A stretch of DNA of 64,000 bases from Alcanivoracaceae bacterium (GCA_029210325.1 JARGPU010000001.1:382126-446125), one strand, 5' to 3'; counted from the stretch's first letter, positions 34,020 through 44,476 are shown. Notes: generated from the letters alone by a model not told the origin. Numbers and translations are program-made.

Positions 34020-34934
34020 CTAGCCAGACAACGCCTGCCGCCGCAGCCGGTAAAGGCGGGCGAATTCCTCCGGGTCCTTGCTGCCCTGGCCCTCGATGGC
34101 GCTTTGCTGCTGGCCGGCAAGTCGCGACAGCCAGAAGCGCAGGGCGGCAATGGTGAGTGCCTCCGGGAGTAACTCCAGTTCCTCAGAAGTGAGTGTTCGC
34201 ACACTTTTATAGCCATGAAGCATTGCCTGCTGGTGTTCTGGTAATGGTTTTCCCTGGATATCGACACACCAGTCGTTGATGGCCACGGCCAGATCATAGA
34301 CCGGGTGATCATGGCAGGCATTGTAGAAATCGAGCAGCCCGGTTAGTTGGTCATTCTCAAACAGGGCGTTGTCGCGGAACAGGTCTGCGTGGATTAGCAC
34401 TCGCGGGCCGCCGGTGTTTAGCCAGTGATCAATATGCTCTCTGGCGAGGCTCTTTTCCTCTCCTTCTTCCAGTTCATTCAGGCGTGCAGCAAGCAGGCTG
34501 CGCTCATCTCCCTGGGGTGCCGGGTTGCTGATCTGGATGCCGTGCAGTTGCGCCAGCGCGGCACCTATTTGCCGGCAATGCCGTGGCTCAGGCTGGTCGA
34601 GATGGTGGCCCGGCAGGCGCGGCACCAGCATGGCCGGTTTGCCGGCCAGGCTGAATACTGTGCCGCGCGGGTGGGGCAGTGGGCAGGGCACCGGCAATCC
34701 GGCGGCGGCTGCACCGGACAGCAGCTTCGCATACCAGGGCAGGGCCGTGGCTGGCAGTTGCTCGAACAGGGTCAGCACCACATCGGCGCGCTTGCCAGCG
34801 CTGTTGTTGGCGTCAATCAGGTAGTTGCTGTTCTCGATTCCGGCACTGGCTGGGCGAAAGGCGAGCAGCTGCAACCCTGCCTCTTCCAGCAGCTCAGACA
34901 GCTCGGTTTCGGTGATCAGAGTAAATACGCTCAT
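34020..34934 (-). CDS. thrB: Homoserine kinase type II (ThrB, APH-like fold)
   Basis: A 304-aa kinase of the aminoglycoside-phosphotransferase fold, phosphorylating homoserine in threonine synthesis. The catalytic loop is VLIHADLFRDNALF and the metal motif GLLDFYNACHD. The N-terminal block ASAGIENSNYL is typical of this pseudomonad form, different from the GHMP-type ThrB of E. coli. It converges with ubiC, two bases apart. Confidence 0.93.
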   Translation of the reverse strand: MSVFTLITETELSELLEEAGLQLLAFRPASAGIENSNYLIDANNSAGKRADVVLTLFEQLPATALPWYAKLLSGAAAAGLPVPCPLPHPRGTVFSLAGKPAMLVPRLPGHHLDQPEPRHCRQIGAALAQLHGIQISNPAPQGDERSLLAARLNELEEGEEKSLAREHIDHWLNTGGPRVLIHADLFRDNALFENDQLTGLLDFYNACHDHPVYDLAVAINDWCVDIQGKPLPEHQQAMLHGYKSVRTLTSEELELLPEALTIAALRFWLSRLAGQQQSAIEGQGSKDPEEFARLYRLRRQALSG

Positions 34935-35054
34935 GGCCAGCAGTCTAACAGGTCGCCCGGCCTTTCCTCAGCCGCACTCTGGCGTATACTTGCCCACTGG
35001 CGCGGAACTGCAGGTCGCCCATGGCGGCTAGAAAAACAACAATAAGGAGTCATC

Positions 35055-35690
35055 ATGAGGGGTTACCACATTTTTCCGGTGCTGCTGGTCGGGCTGTGCT
35101 CGGCGGCCACTGCCGAGATTGCCGTATACCGTGATGCACCGAACTCCTATGTCGCTACCAATATCATGATGACCAACGTGCAAGGCGGTCAGATCGATCA
35201 GAATCAGGGTGGTTTCAGTGTCCGCATGGGCGGCATGGTGGATGAGAATTTCGGTGCCGAAGTGCGCCTTGCTCGCGGCTTGTGGCACGAAACCCAACGT
35301 CTGCCGGGAGCGCTACGGCTACAGGTTGATGTTGATCATATTGCCGGTGTTTATGCCGTTGGCCGTTTGCCTTTTGATGTGCCGCTGGTGGAGTTGCCGC
35401 TGGTCGACCGGCTGTTTGTTCATGCGCTTGCCGGGGTTGCTGATGTGCAGTTGAGGGCGGAGCGGGATATCTGCATCGGCGGTTGTGGCGGTACCACGGT
35501 GACGCGAGAATCGAATCTGGATTTTTCCTGGGGCGTGGGTATCGGTGCAGAGCTTAAATTGCCAAAAGTGGAACTGCCGGTGCTGAGCATGCCGCGACGT
35601 GTCGGTTTGTCGTTGGAATATATGAATTACCCAGGTTGGCAAGATGTCGACGTCACCGGTATTGAGGCCGGTGTGATGGTGTTTTTCTAG
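35055..35690 (+). CDS. Outer-membrane beta-barrel protein (OmpW/OmpA-barrel size)
   Basis: A 211-aa protein with a signal peptide (residues 1-20, ATA-EI). Alternating hydrophobic strands end with the classic C-terminal phenylalanine (GVMVFF). A loop contains a cysteine pair (DICIGGCGG). The pattern fits an 8-stranded small barrel; a specific family is not recognised. It is followed three bases later by an esterase gene. Confidence 0.75.
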   Translation: MRGYHIFPVLLVGLCSAATAEIAVYRDAPNSYVATNIMMTNVQGGQIDQNQGGFSVRMGGMVDENFGAEVRLARGLWHETQRLPGALRLQVDVDHIAGVYAVGRLPFDVPLVELPLVDRLFVHALAGVADVQLRAERDICIGGCGGTTVTRESNLDFSWGVGIGAELKLPKVELPVLSMPRRVGLSLEYMNYPGWQDVDVTGIEAGVMVFF

Positions 35691-35692
35691 GC

Positions 35693-36724
35693 ATGTCTTT
35701 ACGCAGTCGGGTTGAGCGACTTGCTCTTGCCAGCTTGTTGAAGCTGCCGGCACCTTTGTGTGGTGCCGCTTCTTCGGTGATGGAGCCGGAGGTGCGTGCC
35801 GGTCTGGATGGGCGCTTGCGCTTGTTGCTTTCTGCCAGTCGCCTGCGCCCGGAGCTGGACAGCCTGACACCGGCTCAGGCGCGTCGTCAGTACGACGAGT
35901 TATTCGCCTTGATGGACGTGCCCAGAGAGGCCGTGGGCAAGAGCGAAGATCTGGATTTTGCTGGCAATGGCGGGGATGTCACCGTGCGGGTCTACTGGCC
36001 CGAGGGGCACACCGACGCATTGCGTCCCGGCGTACTGTTCTTTCACGGTGGCGGCCATGTGATCGGCTCGGTTAACGGTTACGATCACCTGTGCCGGTTC
36101 CTGTGTAATCGTCTTGGCGCGGTATTCGCCAGTGTTGAATACCGTTGCGGCCCTGAGTACAAGTTTCCCACCGCGGCGGAAGATTCAATTGCCGCCTGGC
36201 AGTGGTTCCGTGCCCAGGCTCCGTCGTTGGGTGCAGATCCGACTCGATTGGGGGTAATGGGAGACAGCGCCGGAGGTAATCTGGCTGCCGTGGTTTGTCA
36301 GCAAGCGCTGGCTCGCACCCTGCCCTTGCCGGCCGCCCAGTGCCTGATTTATCCGACGGTAGATGGCCGCATGATTGATGAGTCGGTGAGCCGCTATGCC
36401 GAGCATCTTGGCCTGACGCGCAGCCTGATTCACTGGTTTCGTGATCATTACTACCGCACCTTGCAGGATGCTCAGAATCCACTTGCTTCGCCGTTGCTGG
36501 CGGCTAGCGTTGAGCATTTGCCGGCGGCTCTGGTTGCGGTGGCGCGTGACCCATTGCGCGATCAGGGGTTGGCCTACGCCCAGCGTTTGCGTCATGCCGG
36601 TGTGAACGTTACCGAGTTGGACTACGATCACTTGATTCACGGTTTTATCGGCATGGGCGGAGTGCTGCCGGAAGCGCGGCGCGCCCTGCTTGAAATCTGC
36701 CACACCTTCGGCAAGATGCTCTGA
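35693..36724 (+). CDS. Alpha/beta hydrolase, hormone-sensitive-lipase (family IV) esterase
   Basis: A 343-aa esterase. The HSL oxyanion motif is FFHGGGHVIGS, the nucleophile elbow GDSAGGN, the acid probably Asp in RDPLRDQG and the base His in DHLIHGF. Such enzymes cut short-chain esters. It lies three bases after the barrel gene and 20 bases before polA, in the same direction. Confidence 0.92.
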   Translation: MSLRSRVERLALASLLKLPAPLCGAASSVMEPEVRAGLDGRLRLLLSASRLRPELDSLTPAQARRQYDELFALMDVPREAVGKSEDLDFAGNGGDVTVRVYWPEGHTDALRPGVLFFHGGGHVIGSVNGYDHLCRFLCNRLGAVFASVEYRCGPEYKFPTAAEDSIAAWQWFRAQAPSLGADPTRLGVMGDSAGGNLAAVVCQQALARTLPLPAAQCLIYPTVDGRMIDESVSRYAEHLGLTRSLIHWFRDHYYRTLQDAQNPLASPLLAASVEHLPAALVAVARDPLRDQGLAYAQRLRHAGVNVTELDYDHLIHGFIGMGGVLPEARRALLEICHTFGKML

Positions 36725-36744
36725 TCCCCTAACAGGAAACCTTG

Positions 36745-39504
36745 ATGCCTGAGCAAAAGCCCGTCGTCCTGATTGACGGCTCGTCCTATCTATATCGCGC
36801 TTTCCATGCGCTGCCCCCTCTGACCACCTCCACGGGTCAGCCCACCGGTGCGGTGCGTGGTGTGGCGAATATGTTGCGCCGAATGATGAAGGATTATCAG
36901 CCCGACTATGTGGCTGTGATCTTTGACGCCAAGGGCAAAACTTTCCGCGATGAAATGTTCGAGCAATACAAAGCCAACCGACCTCCAATGCCGGACGATC
37001 TACGCGCCCAGGTGGAGCCACTGCACACATTGATCCGAGCCATGGGCCTGCCTCTTATCGTTGAAGATGGCGTAGAGGCCGATGATGTGATTGGCACTTT
37101 TTCCCGTCGCCTTGCTGCTGAAGGCAGATCAGTGATTATCTCCACCGGCGACAAGGACATGGCTCAGCTGGTGGACGAGCATGTCACCCTGGTTAACACC
37201 ATGACTGACACGGTAATGGACCCGGATGGCGTGGTGAAAAAGTTCGGCATTCCGCCATCGCTGATTATCGACTATCTGGCGCTGATGGGTGACAAGGTCG
37301 ATAACATTCCCGGCGTGCCAGGTGTTGGTGGGAAAACCGCACTGGCGCTGATACAAGGCCTGGGCTCGCTGGAAAACATCTACGCCAATCTGGATAAGGT
37401 GGCCGAGCTGGATTTCCGTGGCGCCAGGAAAATGCCAGAGAAACTGGCGGAGCATCGTGATATGGCATTTATGTCCTATCAGCTCGCTACCATCAAAACG
37501 GATTGTGAATTAAAAGAGTCTCTGGAAGATCTGCGCCCGGCGGAGCCAGACCGGGAAGCGTTGGAGCGGTTATTTCAGGAACTGGAATTCAAAAGCTGGT
37601 TAAACGAAGTGCCGGGAAGCGATTCTGGCAAAGCACGGCCGGCCACGGTGCCGCCAGTCAGCGCTGCGCCCGCCGTCGCCGAGCTGCAACTTTCCCATCA
37701 GGGCTATGAGACTATCGTGACGCTGGCGGATCTGCAGCGCTGGATCGGCGCGCTACAGAAAGCAGATGTCTTTGCTTTTGATACGGAAACCACCAGCCTG
37801 AATTATATGGATGCTGAGTTGGTCGGAGTTTCCTTTGCTATCGAAGCGGGCGTGGCCGCCTATGTACCGGTGGCACATGATTATCCCGGCGCGCCTGATC
37901 AACTTGATCGTGATCAGGTTCTGGCGCTGCTCAAACCGCTATTGGAAAGCGACCAGCATCGCAAGATCGGCCAGAACCTGAAATACGATATGAACGTGCT
38001 GGCCAACTACGACATCGCGCTGCGTGGTGTTGAGTACGACACCATGCTGGAATCCTATGTGCTCGACTCAGTTGCCACACGCCATGACATGGATTCGCTG
38101 GCGCTGAAATACCTTGGCCATAAAAACATTGCCTTTGCAGAGATCGCCGGCAAGGGTAGCAAGCAGCTCACCTTCAACCAGGTGGGGCTTGAAGAGGCAG
38201 CACGCTATGCGGCCGAAGACGCTGACGTCACCCTGCAGCTACATCAGGCGCTATGGCCAAAGCTGGAGAAAGTGCCATCTTTGGCGAAGGTATTCCGAGA
38301 GATTGATATGCCGTTGGTGCCGGTGCTGTCGCATATCGAACGTAATGGCTGTCAGCTGGATGCGGATATGTTACGCCGGCAGAGTAATGAGTTGGCCAAG
38401 AAAATGATTGAGCTGGAGCAGAAGGCCTGGGATGTTGCCGGGCAACAGTTCAATCTCAGCTCGCCCAAGCAGCTCGGTGAAATTCTGTACGGCAAGCTTG
38501 GTATTCCGGTAGTAAAGAAAACTCCCAAGGGCCAGCCCTCCACCGCTGAGGCAGTGCTGGAAGAGTTGGCACTGGACTACGAGCTGCCGCAAGTGATCAT
38601 GGATTACCGTAGCGTCAGCAAATTAAAAAGCACCTATACCGACAAGCTGCCGGAAATGATCAGCCGGCGAAGCGGTCGTCTGCATACGTCCTATCATCAG
38701 GCGGTGGCCGCTACCGGACGTCTCTCCTCCAGCGACCCTAATTTGCAGAATATTCCGGTGCGCTCTGAAGAGGGGCGACGTATTCGTCAGGCTTTTGTTG
38801 CGCCACCGGGCCGCAAGCTGGTTGCGGCGGATTACTCACAGATTGAGCTGCGCATCATGGCCCATCTGTCCGGTGACGCTGGTCTGCTCGATGCTTTCGC
38901 CAAAGGGTGGGATATTCACCGCGCTACCGCTGCCGAAGTTGCCGGTAAGAAAGTAGATGAGGTAACCGATCTTGAGCGGCGAAACGCCAAGGCGATCAAC
39001 TTCGGTCTAATCTATGGCATGAGTGCCTTTGGCCTCGCCAAACAGTTGGGCATTGGCCGTCAGGAGGCCCAGCAGTACGTTGATAGTTATTTTGAAAAGT
39101 ACCCAGGGGTGAAGCGCTATATGGAGCGCACCCGCGCGGAAGCCGCCGACAATGGCTACGTCGAGACCCTGTTTGGCCGGCGCCTGTATCTGCCGGATAT
39201 TCAGTCACGCAATGCCAATATTCGCCAGGGAGCGGAGCGCACTGCGATTAATGCGCCGATGCAGGGCACCGCAGCGGATATCATTAAACTGGCCATGATT
39301 GATGTGGATCGCTGGCTGCAGCAAAGCGGCATTGATGCGCTGATGATTATGCAGGTACACGACGAACTGGTATTTGAAGTGGCGCAGGCGGACGTTGATG
39401 TGTTGGTGAGGGAAGTTTCTGCGCGTATGACAGCGGCAGTAAAACTGGATGTCCCCCTGGTGGTGGATCCCGGAGTTGGCAACAACTGGGATGAGGCGCA
39501 CTGA
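36745..39504 (+). CDS. polA: DNA polymerase I
   Basis: A 919-aa polymerase with all three domains. The 5'-3' exonuclease is at residues 1 to about 290 (VLIDGSSYLYRAFHALP; GVEADDVIGTF). An apparently active 3'-5' exonuclease follows (FDTETTSL, GQNLKYDMNVL, YAAEDADVT). The polymerase has motifs DYSQIELRIMAHLSGD, RRNAKAINFGLIYG and MQVHDELVFEV. ATG 36745 follows CAGGAAAC. In E. coli and pseudomonads polA lies near engB; here 13 kb separates them. Confidence 0.97.
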   Translation: MPEQKPVVLIDGSSYLYRAFHALPPLTTSTGQPTGAVRGVANMLRRMMKDYQPDYVAVIFDAKGKTFRDEMFEQYKANRPPMPDDLRAQVEPLHTLIRAMGLPLIVEDGVEADDVIGTFSRRLAAEGRSVIISTGDKDMAQLVDEHVTLVNTMTDTVMDPDGVVKKFGIPPSLIIDYLALMGDKVDNIPGVPGVGGKTALALIQGLGSLENIYANLDKVAELDFRGARKMPEKLAEHRDMAFMSYQLATIKTDCELKESLEDLRPAEPDREALERLFQELEFKSWLNEVPGSDSGKARPATVPPVSAAPAVAELQLSHQGYETIVTLADLQRWIGALQKADVFAFDTETTSLNYMDAELVGVSFAIEAGVAAYVPVAHDYPGAPDQLDRDQVLALLKPLLESDQHRKIGQNLKYDMNVLANYDIALRGVEYDTMLESYVLDSVATRHDMDSLALKYLGHKNIAFAEIAGKGSKQLTFNQVGLEEAARYAAEDADVTLQLHQALWPKLEKVPSLAKVFREIDMPLVPVLSHIERNGCQLDADMLRRQSNELAKKMIELEQKAWDVAGQQFNLSSPKQLGEILYGKLGIPVVKKTPKGQPSTAEAVLEELALDYELPQVIMDYRSVSKLKSTYTDKLPEMISRRSGRLHTSYHQAVAATGRLSSSDPNLQNIPVRSEEGRRIRQAFVAPPGRKLVAADYSQIELRIMAHLSGDAGLLDAFAKGWDIHRATAAEVAGKKVDEVTDLERRNAKAINFGLIYGMSAFGLAKQLGIGRQEAQQYVDSYFEKYPGVKRYMERTRAEAADNGYVETLFGRRLYLPDIQSRNANIRQGAERTAINAPMQGTAADIIKLAMIDVDRWLQQSGIDALMIMQVHDELVFEVAQADVDVLVREVSARMTAAVKLDVPLVVDPGVGNNWDEAH

Positions 39505-39572
39505 CAGACTTGCCTGAGGGCGGAGCCCGGCGCATTATCGATAGCACAAGACAATAACAATGTGGAGTAATC

Positions 39573-39830
39573 ATGTCGGGATCGTCAGAGCTTTCCCCGG
39601 AAATTCTTGAAGAGCTCCATGTGCTGTTGCAGTTCAACCCGGACTGTAGCCAGCAAGGCATCAAGGTGCATCATCATACCGCCACGCCCGAAACCGTTGC
39701 CGCCGCTGGCCGGTTGCATGCCAAGGGTTTGATCACCCAGGATGATGGCGGTTATCTGACCAGCCTTGGTCATAGCGCTATTGAACATGCTCGTGCCCTG
39801 TTGCTGATTATGCAGCCCCGTCTGCATTGA
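39573..39830 (+). CDS. TIGR02647 family small protein
   Basis: An 85-aa protein with the TIGR02647 pattern LLQFNPDCSQQGIKVHHHTA followed by RLHAKGLITQDDGGYLT and a C-terminal helix. It is thought to be a winged-helix-like DNA-binding protein of unknown role. GTGGAG precedes the ATG. The terminator hairpin overlaps its stop codon. Confidence 0.85.
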   Translation: MSGSSELSPEILEELHVLLQFNPDCSQQGIKVHHHTATPETVAAAGRLHAKGLITQDDGGYLTSLGHSAIEHARALLLIMQPRLH

Positions 39831-39840
39831 CGGGGATTTT
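39816..39840 (+). terminator. Terminator overlapping the stop of the TIGR02647 gene
   Basis: CCCCGTC-TGCATT-GACGGGG is followed by ATTTT. The stop codon TGA lies within the hairpin. Confidence 0.75.
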
Positions 39841-39868
39841 CTGATTTATCTGTTTTATTGAGGTTGTC

Positions 39869-40999
39869 ATGTCTGTCCAGTTTCCTGCCGTTGATCCCGA
39901 TGGCCTGCTCGAATATTCCGTTGTTTTCACCGATCGATCCCTGAACCATATGTCGCAGCTTTTTCAGGGTGTGATGCGTGATATTCATGCCACCCTGCGC
40001 CAGGTCTATGGAGCGCATGAAGTGGTGGTAGTGCCGGGAGGCGGCAGTTTCGGTATGGAAGCGGTGGCGCGGCAATTTGCCGGCGGACAAAAGTGTCTGA
40101 TAATTCGTAACGGCTGGTTCAGCTACCGCTGGACGCAGATTTTCGAGATGGGGAATATTCCCTCAGCGGAGCTGGTGTTGAAGGCACGGCCGATTGAGCC
40201 GGGCGAAACAGCAGCATGGGCGCCGCCGCCGTTGGCCGAGGTGTTGGAAAGTATCCGCAGCGAGAAGCCAGCGCTGGTGTTTGCACCGCATGTGGAAACT
40301 TCCTCGGGAATTATTCTGCCGCCGGACTATCTGCAAGCTGTAGCTGCAGCGGTGCACGAAGTTGGCGGTCTGTTTGTGCTGGACTGTGTCGCCTCCGGTG
40401 CTGTCTGGGTGGATATGAAGGCTAGCGGCGTTGATGTGCTGATCAGCGCCCCGCAGAAAGGCTGGAGTGCTTCGCCCTGCGCCGCGCTGATCATGCTTAG
40501 CGAAAAGGCGGTTGAGGTTATGCAGGCGCGCACCAGCAGCAGCTTTGCTTGTGACCTGAAGAAGTGGCATCAGATCATGCAAGCCTACATTAACGGTGGC
40601 CATGCCTACCACGCCACCATGCCCACGGATTCGTTGGTTTGTTTTCGTGACGCCATGCTGGAAACCCGGAAGATTGGTTTTGACCAGCTTAAAGAGCGGC
40701 AATGGGAACTGGGACGGCGAGTGAGAGCGTTACTTGCGGAAAACGGATTTGCCAGTGTGGCGGCGCCGGAGTTTGCTGCGCCAGGTGTGGTTGTCAGCTA
40801 TACCAGTGACGATATGATTCATAACGGCCGCAAGTTTGTCGAACAGGGGCTGCAGACTGCGGCGGGTGTGCCGCTAATGTGTGATGAGCCGGCAAGCTTC
40901 AAAACTTTCCGTATTGGTTTGTTCGGCCTGGATAAGCTCAACGATATCGACCTGGCAGTGGCTAATCTTGGCAAAGCGATCGCCGAAATCAATGGTTGA
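39869..40999 (+). CDS. Class V aminotransferase (serine/alanine-glyoxylate type)
   Basis: A 376-aa PLP enzyme. The PLP lysine is in ISAPQKGWSASP, with the upstream Asp in FVLDCVASGA and the N-terminal substrate/phosphate loop VVVPGGGSFGMEA. The family includes alanine--glyoxylate and serine--pyruvate aminotransferases; the exact substrate is not fixed by sequence. It converges with the mrp operon. Confidence 0.85.
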   Translation: MSVQFPAVDPDGLLEYSVVFTDRSLNHMSQLFQGVMRDIHATLRQVYGAHEVVVVPGGGSFGMEAVARQFAGGQKCLIIRNGWFSYRWTQIFEMGNIPSAELVLKARPIEPGETAAWAPPPLAEVLESIRSEKPALVFAPHVETSSGIILPPDYLQAVAAAVHEVGGLFVLDCVASGAVWVDMKASGVDVLISAPQKGWSASPCAALIMLSEKAVEVMQARTSSSFACDLKKWHQIMQAYINGGHAYHATMPTDSLVCFRDAMLETRKIGFDQLKERQWELGRRVRALLAENGFASVAAPEFAAPGVVVSYTSDDMIHNGRKFVEQGLQTAAGVPLMCDEPASFKTFRIGLFGLDKLNDIDLAVANLGKAIAEING

Positions 41000-41005
41000 T
41001 AAAAA

Positions 41006-41047
41006 CGATCAATAAGCTGCCACCTTTGGTTGTGGCTTATTGATCGC
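41006..41047. terminator. Bidirectional hairpin between the aminotransferase and mrpG
   Basis: CGATCAATAAGC and GCTTATTGATCG are perfect 12-bp arms around a short loop, placed between convergent genes and overlapping the mrpG stop. A T-run is weak on both sides. Confidence 0.6.
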
Positions 41048-41435
41048 GTCGATCCTCATGCTGTCGTCGCTCGTTAAACTCCGCTGGAGACTCCAGCGAG
41101 TGATTGTCAGTATCGTAACGTCCCTTCAGGTCGTCTCGCAGAATGCGGCCCCATAAAGGCACGCCAACAAAGTATCCGGCCCGGCCAATCATATGTGCAG
41201 CCACCGGTGCGGTGAGCATAATGAAGGCGATGATTGCCAGCACTCGCGCCCACACTTCAGCACTCCCGAAAAATACCGCGGCGGCCAGCATGATCAGTCC
41301 GGAACCGAGAGCGCCCGCCTTGGTGGTGGCATGCATACGCATCAGCAGATCCGGCATGCGTACGGCGCCCAGTGCGGCAAGCATCATCAGCAATGAGCCC
41401 GCCATCAGAAGCAGGGCAGCGATCCATTCAGTCAT
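41037..41435 (-). CDS. mrpG: Na+/H+ antiporter subunit G (operon 1)
   Basis: A 132-aa subunit with three helices and the PhaG pattern (GAVRMPDLLMRMHATTKAGALGSGLIML). ATG 41435 is used because it begins helix 1 and overlaps mrpF by 8 bases; the frame extends 17 codons further upstream inside mrpF. The hydrophilic C-terminal tail is longer than that of the second copy at 52338-52670. Confidence 0.93.
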   Translation of the reverse strand: MTEWIAALLLMAGSLLMMLAALGAVRMPDLLMRMHATTKAGALGSGLIMLAAAVFFGSAEVWARVLAIIAFIMLTAPVAAHMIGRAGYFVGVPLWGRILRDDLKGRYDTDNHSLESPAEFNERRQHEDRRDQ

Positions 41436-41703
41436 CGGCGTGCATCCCCCGCTTTTCCAGAAACCGGGCAAAGCCGACGGCGGCAAGAAACGCCGTCAGC
41501 GCCAGCACCATTGCCACATCGAGAAAGGCAAAGCGCTGCGATGCGATGGCGTGCACGCCGATAAAGCCCACTGTCAGGGAGGCCATCAACTCCAGGGCAA
41601 CGACCCGATCGGGCAGGCTGGGGCCGCGCAAAAGGCGCACAAAACTCAGTAGCAATGACAGGCTGAGAATGGCAAAAGAAAGCCAGATAACGATTTCCAG
41701 CAT
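41428..41703 (-). CDS. mrpF: Na+/H+ antiporter subunit F (operon 1)
   Basis: A 91-aa three-helix subunit. The motif RGPSLPDRVVALELMA is characteristic of MrpF/MnhF. It precedes mrpG with an 8-base overlap and follows mrpE by 8 bases. Confidence 0.93.
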   Translation of the reverse strand: MLEIVIWLSFAILSLSLLLSFVRLLRGPSLPDRVVALELMASLTVGFIGVHAIASQRFAFLDVAMVLALTAFLAAVGFARFLEKRGMHADD

Positions 41704-41711
41704 GGTGCCTC

Positions 41712-42185
41712 CTAGCGCAACAGTTCCAGAACCCGCGCCTCAAATTGTTTGATCTGGGCTCGGGTTTCTTCCAGATCATCCAGATACATGACATGCAAAT
41801 AGAGGCAGCGCCGATCAGTGGATACATCCAGGCTCAGCGTGCCCGGAGTCAGCGAGATAAGGTTGGCGACCAGGGCTATTTCGCCCTCCGTTCTGGCATC
41901 CAATGGCACCGCAATGACCGCCGGCTTCATGTAATGGGTGGGCGTAACCACGTCCCATGCCACTCGCAGATTGGAGCGAACCAGCTCCTTGGCAAAATAG
42001 CAGGCGAACATAAATATCTTTGGCACCCGGCGGACGTAGGCGGAAAATACCGGCACTTCACGCAGGGTCAGGCCAAGAATGATGTAGCCAAGAACAAAAC
42101 CGGTGAACAGGCCAGCACCACTGATGTTGCCGGATACGGCTACCCATATCAGTGCCAGCAAGATATTCCAGGCAAAGCCGCCCAT
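41712..42185 (-). CDS. mrpE: Na+/H+ antiporter subunit E (operon 1)
   Basis: A 157-aa subunit with membrane helices in the first 60 residues and a cytoplasmic domain containing LISLTPGTLSLDVSTDR, the MrpE hallmark. One base separates it from mrpD. Confidence 0.93.
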   Translation of the reverse strand: MGGFAWNILLALIWVAVSGNISGAGLFTGFVLGYIILGLTLREVPVFSAYVRRVPKIFMFACYFAKELVRSNLRVAWDVVTPTHYMKPAVIAVPLDARTEGEIALVANLISLTPGTLSLDVSTDRRCLYLHVMYLDDLEETRAQIKQFEARVLELLR

Positions 42186-42186
42186 A

Positions 42187-43692
42187 TCAGTTCACTCCCA
42201 AAACAGACTGGATATAAGCCTGACTATCGAGTAACTGCGATGCAGTATGTTCGGCCAGCTTATACACAGGCTCGGCAGCAACGCCGATAAGTACCGTCAT
42301 AGTAGACAGCGCAACAATAGTGATTACCATCAGGCTGGTGCCACCACGTTGTTGCGCTGGCGCCGCAGCACCTTCAGGCAGTTCCTTCCAGAATACCTCG
42401 GCCCAGATCTTGGTCATTGAGTAAAGTGTCAACAAACCAACCAGCAACGCCACGCCTACCAGCCACCATTGCTGAGCTTCGACGCCGGCCTTGATGACAA
42501 TGAACTTTCCGAAGAAACCGGAAAGTGGCGGCAGGCCTGCCAGTGATAGAGCTGGAATTAAAAACAATACGCCGATCATCGGGTGGCTGCGCCAGACACC
42601 GCCGAGCTGTTTCAGGTCGTAGCTGCCCTGAAGTCGATATATCAGCCCGCTAATCAAAAACAGATTCGATTTAACAATGATGTGGTGAATGATGTAGAAC
42701 ACGCCGCCAATAATCGCCAGCGGCGTATATAAGGCAAGCCCCATCAGCATATAGCCAATCTGGCTGATGATGTGAAAAGAAAGAATGCGTCGGAATTCGA
42801 ACTGGGCTGCCGCACCCAAGACACCTACCAGCATGGTGGCGCCGGCCATACCTAGCAGCAGGTCGCGGGTTAGCGAATCGCCCAGCGGGAATATCAGGGT
42901 GAATACCCGGAACAGGGCATACACGCCTACTTTAGTCAGCAGGCCGGCAAACAGGGAAGACACTGCCACTCGAGGCGTGTGATAGGACGCCGGCAACCAG
43001 AAGAACAGCGGGAAGGCACCGGCCTTAATACCGAACGCCATCAGGAACAGCATGGCAATCACCTGAACCATGGGGTTGTCCTGATGATCAGCAAGTTTGA
43101 CGGCCAGATCTGCCATATTGAGCGTGCCAGTCAGTCCATACAGCAGGCCAATGGCTGACAGGAATATGGCGGAGGAGACCAGGTTCAAGGTGACATATTT
43201 AATCGCCCCTTCCATCTGTGCGCGTTCGCCACCAAGAATCAGTAGCGCAAAAGAAGCCACCAGCATGACTTCAAACCAGACGTACAGATTAAAAATATCG
43301 CCAGTTAGAAAAGCGCCGTTAACGCCGGCAAGCAGCAGGTGCATGAGCGGGTAGTAGCCGTAATGTTCGTGCTTCTTGCTAATGGTGGCGAGTGAATACA
43401 CTGCCGTGGCCAGCCCGGTGATGCCGGTGAGCATCACCATGATGCTGCTGAGCAAATCCGCCACCAGCACGATGCCGAACGGTGCCGGCCAGTTGCCGGC
43501 ATACATTACCTGAATGCCATCCGCATACACCGACAGCAGCAACCAGACAGAGGCAATCATCAGCGCGCCGGTGCCGAGCACGCTAATACCACGTTGCAAT
43601 TGCCGCGAGCGCCACAGCACTAGCGAGAGTGCTCCGGAGATTAGCGGAATCAGAATTGGCAGAGTGGTTTGCAGGGCAACCGCACTGTTCAT
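42187..43692 (-). CDS. mrpD: Na+/H+ antiporter subunit D (operon 1)
   Basis: A 501-aa NuoN/NuoM-like proton-channel subunit with about 14 helices. Family features include the helix-5 region [18 protein letters not shown] with its key Glu and the helix-7 Lys region ([20 protein letters not shown], split by the membrane). It overlaps mrpC by 4 bases. Confidence 0.95.
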   Translation of the reverse strand: MNSAVALQTTLPILIPLISGALSLVLWRSRQLQRGISVLGTGALMIASVWLLLSVYADGIQVMYAGNWPAPFGIVLVADLLSSIMVMLTGITGLATAVYSLATISKKHEHYGYYPLMHLLLAGVNGAFLTGDIFNLYVWFEVMLVASFALLILGGERAQMEGAIKYVTLNLVSSAIFLSAIGLLYGLTGTLNMADLAVKLADHQDNPMVQVIAMLFLMAFGIKAGAFPLFFWLPASYHTPRVAVSSLFAGLLTKVGVYALFRVFTLIFPLGDSLTRDLLLGMAGATMLVGVLGAAAQFEFRRILSFHIISQIGYMLMGLALYTPLAIIGGVFYIIHHIIVKSNLFLISGLIYRLQGSYDLKQLGGVWRSHPMIGVLFLIPALSLAGLPPLSGFFGKFIVIKAGVEAQQWWLVGVALLVGLLTLYSMTKIWAEVFWKELPEGAAAPAQQRGGTSLMVITIVALSTMTVLIGVAAEPVYKLAEHTASQLLDSQAYIQSVLGVN

Positions 43693-44039
43693 GTATCGGT
43701 GTCCTTCATCTGGTCCATATCGTCGGCCTTGACCACTTCGTAGGCGCGGTGGATCAGCACCACCGCGAAAGCCAGTACACCAAAACCAATCACGATGGCG
43801 GTCAGGATTAGCGCCTGAGCCAGGGGGTCGGCGACGATGCCATTCAATACCGTGTCAGAGCCTTCAGGAATCAGTGGTGGTGCATAACGGGTCAAGCCGC
43901 TGCTGGTAAAAATCAGCAGGTTGGCAGCATTGGACAGCAGCACCAGACCGATCACCAGTTTGACGATCGAGCGGCGTAGAATCAGATAGATCGCTGTGGC
44001 GTAAAGCACGCCAACCGCGGTGGCTAGCAAGGTGCTCAT
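43689..44039 (-). CDS. mrpC: Na+/H+ antiporter subunit C (operon 1)
   Basis: A 116-aa NuoK-like three-helix subunit; [12 protein letters not shown] and the late [17 protein letters not shown] are typical. It overlaps mrpB and mrpD by 4 bases each. Confidence 0.94.
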   Translation of the reverse strand: MSTLLATAVGVLYATAIYLILRRSIVKLVIGLVLLSNAANLLIFTSSGLTRYAPPLIPEGSDTVLNGIVADPLAQALILTAIVIGFGVLAFAVVLIHRAYEVVKADDMDQMKDTDT

Positions 44040-44476
44040 GCTTCCTCCGCTTCGGCCAGTGATAGCAGAATGTTCAGCACGGTACCGATGACCACCAGGT
44101 AGACGCCGATATCAAACATCAAGGGGGTGCCGATCTTCAGCATGCCGAACATAGGCACGGTCAGTTCGGTCCACAGCGCACTGAGAAACGGCAAGCCACT
44201 GAACATGGCGATCACGCCCGATGCAATTGCAATGCTGAGGCCCCAGCCAAGCAGATCCCGCGGGTCCAGCCAGATCAAGCGTCGTGCAGATTGCACATCA
44301 GTGAAAAACAGATGCAGGGCAATGGCGGCAGATGCCACCAGTCCGCCGATAAAGCCACCGCCCGGTTCGTTATGACCGCGCAGCAACAGGAAAAGAGAAA
44401 ACATAATCAACAGCGGCAACAGGAAGTGTCCGGTAACACGCAGTATCAGGGAGTCAGGTTGTTTTGGCATATTCAT
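44036..44476 (-). CDS. mrpB: Na+/H+ antiporter subunit B (operon 1, separate)
   Basis: A 146-aa MnhB-domain subunit of four helices, with [17 protein letters not shown] as signature. In the neighbouring operon the same domain is fused to the end of MrpA. It overlaps mrpA and mrpC by 4 bases. Confidence 0.94.
   Translation of the reverse strand: MNMPKQPDSLILRVTGHFLLPLLIMFSLFLLLRGHNEPGGGFIGGLVASAAIALHLFFTDVQSARRLIWLDPRDLLGWGLSIAIASGVIAMFSGLPFLSALWTELTVPMFGMLKIGTPLMFDIGVYLVVIGTVLNILLSLAEAEEA

Noticed and set aside
36185-37030. 281-aa minus-strand frame across the esterase-polA junction
   Set aside because: It overlaps two well-supported genes on the other strand and has no protein-like composition.
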